From positions 1 through 46,263 of the forward strand of contig CAZAPV010000001.1 of assembly GCA_964487195.1 (NCBI GenBank): a stretch of DNA of 46,263 nucleotides, written 5' to 3'. A program made the position numbers and the translations under genes. Under the pieces are notes generated by a model. It searched no databases, was not told where the DNA came from, and was given only the letters and a program-made list of their open reading frames with translations. Of the stretch, positions 39,107 through 46,257 are shown one piece after another (within the stretch, counting starts at the first letter, position 1; each line of letters begins with the position of its first letter). This DNA is from CAZAPV01 sp964487195 (GTDB lineage: Bacteria; Patescibacteriota; Patescibacteriia; SG8-24).

Positions 39107-40279
39107 CGGCATCTCTTTTTTGGATCGCATCATGAAAAGGAACATCAGGCCGCCGACGAGAGAACCTGCTGCGGCGACGCGGAATGCGGCTGCGGGCGAG
39201 AATGAGTCCCAGAGATGCCCGAGCGCGTAGCCGCCGGTGATCAGTGCGACGCCGGTGAGCGTATAAAAAACGGCGTAGGCGCTCCCACGCGATTCCTGCG
39301 GCACGAGGTCGGCGATCAGCGCGCGGCCCGACCCTTCGGTCATCGCGAAAAAAAGTCCGTACAGCGCGAACAGCGCGAGCGCCGGCGCGAGCGCGGCGAC
39401 CGATGAAAACCCCCATTCGACGAACGCGAGCACGAACCATCCGCCGACGATGAACGGCATTTTGCCGACGCGGTCGCTCCAGATGCCGATCGGATACGAG
39501 AACAGCGCGTAGATCAGCGTGAAGCCAGCGAACACGACAGGGATCCAGCCCTTCGGCACGCCGAGCGTCGCGGCGCGCACCAAAAAAAGGGAGTCATTGA
39601 TTTTGGTGAGCATCGCGACGGTGGAGCCGATGACGAACATCCAGAACTGCCATGGCAGCGGCTTGTATACCGTCACCATCTTTGGCACCGCAGGGGCAGG
39701 TTCGCGGACGCCGAACCAGATCAGCGCGAGCGCGATCGCGCCGGGGATCGCGGAGAGCAGGAAGATCAAACGATACGTATGGAGCGATGGCGTGAGCGCG
39801 AGGAGCAGCGCGCCGGCGGTGAGCGGACCGAACACCGAACCGGCGGTATCGATCAACCGGTGAAAACCGAACGCGCGGCCGCGTCCGCCCGCCGCGGCGG
39901 AATCGGCGACGAGCGCGTCGCGCGGCGCGTCCTTCGTCCCCTTCCCGACGCCATCGAGCAGGCGCAGCGTCGCAATCGATCCGAACGAACCCGCGAGCGC
40001 GAGCAGCGGACGCGTCACGGACGAGAAGGCGTAGCCGATAAACACCAAGCCCTTCCGGTGGCGGATGTGGTCGGAAAGGATGCCGGAGACGAACCGGAAA
40101 ATGTTCGTCGCGCCCTGGAGCAAACCGTCCGCAAGACCGATCCCCGCCGTACTCACGCCGAGCGCCGCGAGATACGCCGGCAGCGCGGGCGTGATCAAGT
40201 CCTGTCCGAATCCCGACGCGAGCGCGACGAACGCGACGATCACGACGTTCCTCGGCAATTTCGACGGCCGGTTATTCAT
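39092..40279 (-). CDS. MFS transporter
   Basis: A 395-residue major facilitator with about 12 hydrophobic helices. The loop between helices 2 and 3 carries a partial MFS motif (GILSDHIRHRKGLVFIG), and the matching C-terminal-half loop is PIGIWSDRVGKMPFIVGG. Another conserved stretch is LDGVGKGTKDAPRDALV. It resembles the drug-resistance or hexose-type MFS found next to unknown genes; the substrate cannot be told. The start overlaps the upstream gene by 8 nt. Confidence 0.9.
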   Translation of the reverse strand: MNNRPSKLPRNVVIVAFVALASGFGQDLITPALPAYLAALGVSTAGIGLADGLLQGATNIFRFVSGILSDHIRHRKGLVFIGYAFSSVTRPLLALAGSFGSIATLRLLDGVGKGTKDAPRDALVADSAAAGGRGRAFGFHRLIDTAGSVFGPLTAGALLLALTPSLHTYRLIFLLSAIPGAIALALIWFGVREPAPAVPKMVTVYKPLPWQFWMFVIGSTVAMLTKINDSLFLVRAATLGVPKGWIPVVFAGFTLIYALFSYPIGIWSDRVGKMPFIVGGWFVLAFVEWGFSSVAALAPALALFALYGLFFAMTEGSGRALIADLVPQESRGSAYAVFYTLTGVALITGGYALGHLWDSFSPAAAFRVAAAGSLVGGLMFLFMMRSKKEMPLRQA

Positions 40280-40892
40280 GAGAAGGTTTTGACGATTTCT
40301 TTTTCGCGCGTTTGAATTTGATCGGCAAAAAAACCTCTACGTCGGATTTCGTATAGCCACGATCCTTGAAAAATTTGAGCACGGTCATCGTCTTCCCTTC
40401 CTCCGACGTCAGCAGATCGACGACCTCCTCAACGTGATCGCTGAATTGATCGTCCAGTGCGAGCCAAAAATCCGCGTCTTGATCCAAATCCATCATGTCG
40501 AACAACTCCGGGAACGTCGTCTCCGAAGAAATGCTGAATCGTTTCGGTTCCTCCTTTGATCGCTGCTCCTCTTCTTCCTCGAGCGCCTTCGCCCGTTCGA
40601 CAAGAATTTTTCCGTGCGCTTGCGTCGCGCGTTCAATAAATCCCGCGCGCTCTTCCTCGCTCCCCAAGTTCAGTTTATTCATGAAAACCCTGACGAAATA
40701 GGCATCTCCCCATTCGACCCCCTTTTCGACGAGCGAATACGCGTATTTGTCCAATTCATCCTGTGGGACGCCCATCGCCTTCCCCTGATCGATCACTGAA
40801 AACACTCCTTCGACTTTCGTTTTCATCGTTTCCCACTTCTCCTTATCGTATTCCCGGCTCTCCGGCGGCTGTCGATTTTCCGGATTTGTCAT
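40272..40892 (-). CDS. Acidic soluble protein of unknown function
   Basis: A 206-residue, Glu- and Lys-rich protein without signal peptide or membrane helix. Middle part includes a Glu run (ALEEEEEQRSKEEPKR, about 104-119), the C terminus is basic (KFKRAKKKSSK). Predicted mostly helical. Codon use looks less GC-rich than in its neighbours. It begins 6 nt after the DUF6629-like gene and overlaps the MFS gene by 8 nt, so the three are probably co-transcribed. Confidence 0.7.
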   Translation of the reverse strand: MTNPENRQPPESREYDKEKWETMKTKVEGVFSVIDQGKAMGVPQDELDKYAYSLVEKGVEWGDAYFVRVFMNKLNLGSEEERAGFIERATQAHGKILVERAKALEEEEEQRSKEEPKRFSISSETTFPELFDMMDLDQDADFWLALDDQFSDHVEEVVDLLTSEEGKTMTVLKFFKDRGYTKSDVEVFLPIKFKRAKKKSSKPSHE

Positions 40893-40898
40893 ACAGGT

Positions 40899-41531
40899 CT
40901 ATCTTTTCAAGATTCTTCCCTTTTTAAAATGCAGATACACGATGATGCTCGTGAGCGCGGCGAAGAAGCACCAGACCGAAAACAGCGTCGCGCTGTATAA
41001 GCGGTACGACAGCAGGAACGACGCGAACAGCGCGGTGCCGAACAGCTTCACCATCCTGTGGCTGGAAAACAGGCAGCTCATGCAGGTCGCCGCAATGTAC
41101 AGCGCAATCGTCGCGAGCGGATAGGCGTGCGAGGAGGTGTACGCGATGCTGTGCGCCGTGAGCGTCGCGGTGATCGGGGATGTCACGGTGAAATACAGCA
41201 CGTACGATCCGACGCCGAGCCCGACGAGAAAAAATCCGCCGAGGATTTTCTTGCGGGACGGATCAGGTTCGAGCAGCATGATCGCGAGCGGGATCCAGAT
41301 CGGCCAGAGCACCTGCGAAAAGATCGCGTACGCGAACGTCGCCGACGCCTGCACCGCGGGCGCGCCGAACGAGAGCCAGATGATCCCCTCGATCAGCTGC
41401 TGGATGCCGAACAGGAGCGGGATCGCGGCGAACGGCAGTTCGGATCGCTTCTTCGCTTTCGCGAGCGTCGCGCCGCCGATCGCGGTGAGCGCGCCCCCCG
41501 CGGCGAAACTCGCCGTCGCGGAAAAACACAT
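40899..41531 (-). CDS. DUF6629-like membrane protein
   Basis: A 210-residue protein with six or seven membrane helices. It begins MCFSATASFAAG, the usual opening of this family, and has the early PLLFGIQQLIEGIIW stretch near 44-58 that is also typical. Function is unknown. The start at 41531 was chosen for that opening and for the extended -10 9 nt upstream; a longer frame starts at 41552. Confidence 0.8.
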   Translation of the reverse strand: MCFSATASFAAGGALTAIGGATLAKAKKRSELPFAAIPLLFGIQQLIEGIIWLSFGAPAVQASATFAYAIFSQVLWPIWIPLAIMLLEPDPSRKKILGGFFLVGLGVGSYVLYFTVTSPITATLTAHSIAYTSSHAYPLATIALYIAATCMSCLFSSHRMVKLFGTALFASFLLSYRLYSATLFSVWCFFAALTSIIVYLHFKKGRILKR

Positions 41532-41540
41532 AGGTATATA

Positions 41541-41549
41541 AGTATAGCA
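41541..41549 (-). promoter_or_regulatory. Extended -10 promoter of the DUF6629-like operon
   Basis: Extended -10 TGC-TATACT (hexamer 41541-41546) with no good -35. The ATG follows 9 nt later, so the leader is at most a few nt. Confidence 0.6.
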
Positions 41550-41555
41550 CAAAAG

Positions 41556-41587
41556 AAAAATCCCCTTCGCACGAGGCTACGGGGGAT
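41556..41587 (-). terminator. Intrinsic terminator of the sortase cluster
   Basis: Stem ATCCCC / GGGGAT (41560-41565 with 41582-41587) with a 16-nt loop, followed on the minus strand by TTTTTCTTTT. Its 5' arm includes the stop codon of the HEMTH protein gene. Confidence 0.75.
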
Positions 41588-42243
41588 CAGCAAGGGAAAT
41601 GAACGTGGCGGACGCGTCGGCGGAGCAATCGCAGGGCGCGGCGCGACTCGATCCGGAAACCGAAATGGCGGGCGAAGACGGCGCGGACCGCGCGCTGGGC
41701 GGGCTCAAGCCCCTTCAGCCGCCAATCCTGGCACAGTCCGGTTGCGAGGTACGCATTCGACTCGTCGTCGAAGACAGCGCGATTATAGCCGTCCTTTTTG
41801 AGCTTGCGATGCAGCTTCCCGAGAGGAAAGCCGCGCAGCGTCCGGATGACGTCGTCACGATACGCCGGGAACAGGCCGTACAGGGCGTGCGTCATTTCAT
41901 GCGCGAACACGTTCTTCTCATCTCCCGCCTTCATGGCGATGACGTAGAACGGCTTCGACAGATGACGGACCTGATCGATCAGCCAGCGCTCTTTGCGCGT
42001 CAGCCACGCGAAGTCGCCGCACAGGAACGGACTGAAGGCGCTGGCCGGAAGGTTGAACCCGGCCCAGTCCTCGTAATAACTGAATCTGCCCTTTTTTTTC
42101 GCGTACCAATCCTCGAATTGCTCGCGCGTGAACGTGCGGCCGCGGAACTCCGGCGATTCGTAATGTTCCTGGAACCGCATGAACGTCGACGCCACCAGAT
42201 ACTGGCTCGGGAACGTCACGAGCAGGATGTTCCATGGGGTCAT
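41587..42243 (-). CDS. Putative zinc metalloprotease (HEMTH)
   Basis: A 218-residue protein. FAHEMTHALYGLFP holds the zincin motif HEMTH (His115, Glu116, His119). Glu161 in DDESNAYLAT, 42 residues later, is a good candidate for the third zinc ligand. No signal peptide is obvious; residues 5-20 are only mildly hydrophobic, so location is unclear. Basic C terminus (RRALRLLRRRVRH). ATG 42243 was chosen for AAGGAG 7 nt upstream. It follows the sortase gene by 80 nt and may be co-transcribed, although a possible TTGCAA-16-TAAGGT promoter (42273-42300) lies between. I know no named family for it. Confidence 0.7.
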   Translation of the reverse strand: MTPWNILLVTFPSQYLVASTFMRFQEHYESPEFRGRTFTREQFEDWYAKKKGRFSYYEDWAGFNLPASAFSPFLCGDFAWLTRKERWLIDQVRHLSKPFYVIAMKAGDEKNVFAHEMTHALYGLFPAYRDDVIRTLRGFPLGKLHRKLKKDGYNRAVFDDESNAYLATGLCQDWRLKGLEPAQRAVRAVFARHFGFRIESRRALRLLRRRVRHVHFPC

Positions 42244-42323
42244 GACGGCTCCTTTTTGAAAGACCTGCCCCGACCTTACTGCACTCCTGAAAAATTGCAA
42301 CCCCGCCGCCGAACAAGCAATTC

Positions 42324-42911
42324 TTATTCCATCTCCCTATCGGCAAACACTACTAACCGCTTGGAATACTGTTTGTCCCGTTTATCCCACACTCCGTCGC
42401 AGGTGATCAGGTTCAGATGAGCCTTGCCGTCATGCGAGCTGAAAACTTCGGTCGCATCCGCCGCCGCGTCATACGTCCGGATTTCACGAACTACGAAGGA
42501 AATCGACGCTCCTACGTCATCCTGCACGACGATCGTGTCGCCCGTCTTTACGTCGTGCAAATGCTCAAACGCTCCAGTCGCGCCATAAAACCAATTCACG
42601 TGTCCGGCGATGACGGCGCTCCCCGTTTCTCCCGGACGGGGGCCTAACGAAAACCACGCGGCGTTGAGGGGGTCCTTGGGCACGCCCATCGATTTATCAG
42701 CCGCCAAACCGACCTTCTCGATCGCCGCGTCCACGGCAATGCCGGGGATCCTGATGCGTGCGGGCGCGCCGATTCTCGCCCACGCGGCAGGAACCGGCGG
42801 CACTCCGGCGTTTGCCTGCACGGCAGGGGCACGTACATCATATGCGAGGACGCCGCACCAAATCAGGACATCGAGCGCCGCTATGACGATCACGAATGTC
42901 TTCCTGGACAT
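42324..42911 (-). CDS. Sortase
   Basis: A 195-residue transpeptidase with an N-terminal membrane helix (about 5-25). Catalytic residues are His104 (VIAGHVNWF), Cys171 (NLITCDG) and Arg185 (YSKRLVVFA). It cleaves an LPxTG-type signal and joins the substrate to a cell-wall acceptor. The adjacent upstream gene encodes a protein with LPKTG, a likely dedicated substrate. It resembles class E/F-type sortases in its short size. GGAGG lies 5 nt before the ATG. Confidence 0.92.
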   Translation of the reverse strand: MSRKTFVIVIAALDVLIWCGVLAYDVRAPAVQANAGVPPVPAAWARIGAPARIRIPGIAVDAAIEKVGLAADKSMGVPKDPLNAAWFSLGPRPGETGSAVIAGHVNWFYGATGAFEHLHDVKTGDTIVVQDDVGASISFVVREIRTYDAAADATEVFSSHDGKAHLNLITCDGVWDKRDKQYSKRLVVFADREME

Positions 42912-42926
42912 AGACCCTCCAACAGA

Positions 42927-42953
42927 AGAGCCAGACGAACGTCGTCCGGCTCT
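42927..42953. terminator. Hairpin between the LPKTG and sortase genes
   Basis: Hairpin AGAGCC-N-GACGA / TCGTC-N-GGCTCT (42927-42953). On the minus strand the tail is only CTTCTG, so it is at best a weak terminator or attenuator lowering sortase expression relative to the surface protein. Confidence 0.4.
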
Positions 42954-42993
42954 CTTCTTTCTCTCTTCTTTACGAATTCTTCTCAATGATCGA

Positions 42994-44823
42994 CTACGCG
43001 GTCTGTTTTTTCCGGATGACGTAGAGGAGGAGCGAAGCCGCGAAGATGCCGGCCGCGGCGATACCCCATCCGAGGGCGCCTCCTGCAGAGGCAAAACCCG
43101 TTTTCGGCAGTGCCGGGGCGGCGGCCACGACGACGGTCGCGATCGCGAAGTCTCTCACGGTGAAACCGTTCGCTTCGCCGCTCACGCTTGCGGTGTTGGT
43201 TGTGGTCGCAGTGAGATTCTTCTTGCAGGTGTACGTCCACGTCTCGGTGGTATCAAGCTTCGAGTCCCCGTTCGTATCGCCGGAAATGCGCGTCATCGGG
43301 CTGCACTTGTCATCAGTGAGAATGACGTTGCTCAATGCCACGGTTCCCGGGTTGGTGACTTTTTCGGTGTAAGTGACCATCCCACCTCCGGCGAGCAGCG
43401 TCAACGGGCTCGGAACTTTCGTCACATGGATCAAAGGCGGCACGAGCGGAATGCCGACGACGACCGTCGCGCTGGCGATATCCGCCGCGCTGATGCCGTT
43501 GGCCCAGCCGGTCGCGACGACGTTGTTGGTGTGCGTCTCCGAGAGCGTCGTGGAGCAGCGGTAGGTCCATGTCTCAGACACATCGAGCTTGCCGTCGGAA
43601 TTGGCGTCGCCGGAAACAAAGACAGGGCTGCAGGAATCGTCGACCACGGTGACATTGGACATCGAGACCGTTCCGACGTTGCGAACCGTGTACGTGTACG
43701 TCACCGAACCAGGACCTGCGGGCAGAGCCAAGGGGTTCGGTACTTTCACCACGTCGATGAGCGGCGGGACGGGCGGGACGACCACGGGCGCGCCGATGTC
43801 GTTATTCGTGACGATGCAGAACTTGTTGTCGCCCGGATTGAGGTTCAGACCGCCGTTGATGTCGCAATCGCCGGAGAATGTCCGCGTGTAGTGGGAATCG
43901 GAAGTTTCAGTCACGTCATAACGACCGGCAGGCGCAGGGAAACTGTTGGTCACGCCGGAGGCGACCGGCGTACCGTTGACGAACAGCGGGAAGTCGGCGA
44001 CGGTCTTGGTTCCGCCATTGTCGTTGATCACCGTTTTGACGACGGTGATCGTCCCAACATGTGATCCACTGGATGGGGGCGGCGGGACCGTACATGTCGG
44101 TACGGTAATGACGACATCGGCATCAGGAGTGGTAACCGTGTGGCCGAATGTCAAGGCTCTTCCGGTCCAATTCGTAGTGCTGAGAACCGTAATATTCTGT
44201 GATACGGGAATGACGGTTCCAATGAAAGTGGAGTTGGCATTAAGCGTCGTGGCACCGTTTGGAGTCCAAAATACATCGCAAGCCGATGCGCCTGGGCCCA
44301 AGTGAACCACTGAACCGGCTACCGCATTAAGCGCGTCGCCGCTCCTGAAGATATAGGTCCCCGCGCCGCTAAGAGTGATTCCGCCCGCCGTTCCGATAGA
44401 CATGGCGCCCGTGCTGCAGTACACGCCAGGTCCATACGTCGGACTGTGTTCAAGGGTGGTATCGAGAACGACTGCGGGAGCAACGAAAGTGAATGTGCAC
44501 GGTTGACTATTCAAATTAGCCAAAGCAGTGGCCTGCGCCGTGCCTGCCGAGGAATAGTTGCCGCCGGTTCCGTAATTAGGGTACGTGCCTGAAGGACGGG
44601 GCAGAGGCAAAGGAGTGACTCCCCCCGCTGTGGTAAATCCCACATCTCCGTTGATGGTGGTGGGGCCTGTCGGGTTAGAGTAAGTATCCGAAAGAACGCC
44701 ATAGGTTGCCGCCGCCCCGAGAGATGGCGTTGTTGCCGCGAGCGCGGCGATCGGTCCGGCCAGACCGAATACTAAAGAGACGGCCGCTACAACTCCCGAA
44801 ATTCTTTTAAAAATTTTATACAT
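42994..44823 (-). CDS. LPKTG-anchored surface protein with DUF3494 (ice-binding-like) domain
   Basis: A 609-residue surface protein. Signal peptide 1-30. Residues about 33-245 are a DUF3494 beta-solenoid: LGAAATYGVLS, TINGDVGFT, YGPGVYCSTGAMSIGTAG, TYIFRSGDALN, CDVFWTPNGATTLNANSTFIGTV. After a Pro linker, a prealbumin-like or SpaA-like domain lies at about 256-343 (VVKTVINDNGG, VTETSDSHYTRTFSGDC). Two DUF11 repeats follow (354-456 and 463-566), each with a Ca-loop-like D-x-N-x-D-G/S-K-L-D and paired Cys. LPKTG (572-576), a hydrophobic helix and a basic tail form the sortase signal. DUF3494 proteins bind ice in many cold-living bacteria, but some are only adhesins. Confidence 0.9.
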   Translation of the reverse strand: MYKIFKRISGVVAAVSLVFGLAGPIAALAATTPSLGAAATYGVLSDTYSNPTGPTTINGDVGFTTAGGVTPLPLPRPSGTYPNYGTGGNYSSAGTAQATALANLNSQPCTFTFVAPAVVLDTTLEHSPTYGPGVYCSTGAMSIGTAGGITLSGAGTYIFRSGDALNAVAGSVVHLGPGASACDVFWTPNGATTLNANSTFIGTVIPVSQNITVLSTTNWTGRALTFGHTVTTPDADVVITVPTCTVPPPPSSGSHVGTITVVKTVINDNGGTKTVADFPLFVNGTPVASGVTNSFPAPAGRYDVTETSDSHYTRTFSGDCDINGGLNLNPGDNKFCIVTNNDIGAPVVVPPVPPLIDVVKVPNPLALPAGPGSVTYTYTVRNVGTVSMSNVTVVDDSCSPVFVSGDANSDGKLDVSETWTYRCSTTLSETHTNNVVATGWANGISAADIASATVVVGIPLVPPLIHVTKVPSPLTLLAGGGMVTYTEKVTNPGTVALSNVILTDDKCSPMTRISGDTNGDSKLDTTETWTYTCKKNLTATTTNTASVSGEANGFTVRDFAIATVVVAAAPALPKTGFASAGGALGWGIAAAGIFAASLLLYVIRKKQTA

Positions 44824-44872
44824 ATCTTGTGGTGGCCACTCTGACCCTAAGACTAAGAAAATAATTACTTAT

Positions 44873-44881
44873 AGAATAGCA
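44873..44881 (-). promoter_or_regulatory. Extended -10 of the LPKTG gene
   Basis: Extended -10 TGC-TATTCT (hexamer 44873-44878), no convincing -35. The leader is about 45 nt and AT-rich, unlike most promoters here. Confidence 0.45.
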
Positions 44882-44981
44882 CGTTCTCGTTGGCAGGGGG
44901 GGGTGGATAACTCACAACTCATTATTTTTTGGTGTATACTGATTCTAGATTTAACATTCGTAATGAAACTCTGCGTACTCT

Positions 44982-45338
44982 ATGGATTCATCTAATTCCC
45001 CGACAACCAAGCCTCTCTACCGCGGCACTCAAATCGTCTGGTATATTCTCGGACTTCTCGAAGTGCTCTTGGCATTTCGTTTCGTCTTAAAATTATTGGG
45101 CGCAAATCCCGCTGCCGGCTTTACCGCTTTTATTTACGGGGTAACGTATATTTTTACCGCGCCGTTTCTTTCCGTCTTCCGCATTTCGCAGGTTGCGGGC
45201 AGCGTCTTTGAATGGACAACGCTTCTGGCGATGCTGGTGTACTGGCTCTTGGCTGTCGCCATCATAAAATTATTCCGCATGGGCAAAACCGTGTCGACGC
45301 CCGAAGCCGCGGCTAAATTAAACGAACAGGAAAAATAA
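44982..45338 (+). CDS. YggT-family membrane protein
   Basis: A 118-residue protein with two to three membrane helices. Features of YggT are VWYILGLLEVLLAFRFVLKLLGAN in the first helix and the FTAPFLSVF motif between helices. Function in the family is linked loosely to osmotic stress and division. The base composition is visibly lower in GC than the neighbours. A -10-like TATACT (44935-44940) lies 41 nt upstream. It is followed 4 nt later by the GlsB-like gene. Confidence 0.82.
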   Translation: MDSSNSPTTKPLYRGTQIVWYILGLLEVLLAFRFVLKLLGANPAAGFTAFIYGVTYIFTAPFLSVFRISQVAGSVFEWTTLLAMLVYWLLAVAIIKLFRMGKTVSTPEAAAKLNEQEK

Positions 45339-45342
45339 ATCT

Positions 45343-45588
45343 ATGGGGATTCTTCTTTGGATACTCTTCGGCGCATTGGTCGGACTCGTGGCATCCATGG
45401 TGATGGGCGGCGGCGGAGGATTGCTCTGGGATGTGATCGTCGGCATCGTCGGGGCCGTCATCGGCGGATTCCTCATGAGCCTGATCGGGAAAAGCGGAGT
45501 AGGCGGTTTCAACCTCTACAGTTTTCTCGTCGCCCTTTTGGGCGCCTGCGTGCTCATCGCCATCGTGCGCGCCTTGCGGCGCGGCTAG
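45343..45588 (+). CDS. GlsB/YeaQ/YmgE-family membrane protein
   Basis: An 81-residue, Gly-rich protein with three short hydrophobic helices (about 3-20, 28-47 and 56-75), matching the transglycosylase-associated/YeaQ family. These small membrane proteins are often stress-induced. It is coupled to the YggT-like gene (4-nt gap). Confidence 0.87.
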   Translation: MGILLWILFGALVGLVASMVMGGGGGLLWDVIVGIVGAVIGGFLMSLIGKSGVGGFNLYSFLVALLGACVLIAIVRALRRG

Positions 45589-45595
45589 TCATCCG

Positions 45596-46084
45596 TTATT
45601 TCGTCGGCGCCGTTTCACCGACGGCCTCGTCTGCCATGTCGGCATCGGCGTCGGCTTTGGTTTTGTGGATGCGGCCATCGATGTGATTCGGCGGCGCGTA
45701 GACGGTGTAAATTTTGAGGTCTTCGGCGCCGGTATTCTTGAAATTGTGCTTGGTGCCGGGGGTCACGACGACGACATCGCCGGGACCGACCGGGAAGGTC
45801 TTGTCATCAAGCACGGCCTCGCCCGTTCCTGAAAGAAAGAAAAGCGTCTGCTCGGTGTATTTATGCGTTTCCTCCCCGACCTCACCGCCGGGCGGGATGT
45901 TCATAATAACCAGCTGGCTGTTCGAGCCGGTGTGCAAGACGCGCCGGAAATATCCGTTCTCTTGCGTCTCCTTGATGATGTTCGTGTGGTAGCTCATAGG
46001 GATCTTAGCCGCGGTTTTCGAAGATGTCGCGCATCCCGCGCCGATGAGCAGGAGGCCCGCAAGAAGAATGAGGATGCGTTTCAT
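45596..46084 (-). CDS. Cupin-domain lipoprotein
   Basis: A 162-residue lipoprotein with lipobox LIGAGC (Cys18), then a single cupin_2 barrel. The metal site is visible: G-E-E-T-H-K-Y-T-E-Q-T (His, Glu) and PGTKHNFKN (second-motif His), with GTGEAVLDDKTFPVGPGDVVVV between. The acidic tail (about 140-162) follows PPNHIDGRIHKT. Substrate unknown. A TAATCT box lies 6 nt before the ATG, suggesting a leaderless mRNA, but no -35 is clear. It converges on the GlsB-like gene. Confidence 0.87.
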   Translation of the reverse strand: MKRILILLAGLLLIGAGCATSSKTAAKIPMSYHTNIIKETQENGYFRRVLHTGSNSQLVIMNIPPGGEVGEETHKYTEQTLFFLSGTGEAVLDDKTFPVGPGDVVVVTPGTKHNFKNTGAEDLKIYTVYAPPNHIDGRIHKTKADADADMADEAVGETAPTK

Positions 46085-46152
46085 AGATTTAGATTATTTT
46101 TATTGGGCAGGCGCATCATACCACGGATCCGGGCATCAAGGCGGCGCAACAG

Positions 46153-46182
46153 AAAAACCGGTGGCAAACGCCACCGGTTTTT
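46153..46182. terminator. Bidirectional intrinsic terminator
   Basis: A perfect 13-bp stem (46153-46165 with 46170-46182) and a 4-nt loop with A5/T5 flanks. It ends the minus-strand tRNA-Trp transcript right after the encoded CCA. Confidence 0.93.
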
Positions 46183-46183
46183 C

Positions 46184-46257
46184 TGGCAGGGGCGGTAGGA
46201 ATCGAACCTACGCAAGCGGTTTTGGAGACCGCTGTACTACCATTATACGACGCCCCC
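46184..46257 (-). tRNA. tRNA-Trp (CCA)
   Basis: Cloverleaf with acceptor GGGGGCG/CGCCCCT (first pair G-U), anticodon loop CTCCAAA (anticodon CCA), T arm GTAGG-TTCGATT-CCTAC, discriminator G as expected for Trp and an encoded CCA. The 5' end is 6 nt from the window edge. Confidence 0.94.

Noticed and set aside
43130..43770. Possible DNA repeat in the LPKTG gene
   Set aside because: The two copies are DUF11 protein repeats that have diverged at the DNA level, not a recent duplication.
44963..44995. 10-codon open frame overlapping the YggT start
   Set aside because: It could be an upstream regulatory peptide, but there is no ribosome-binding site and no sign of conservation.
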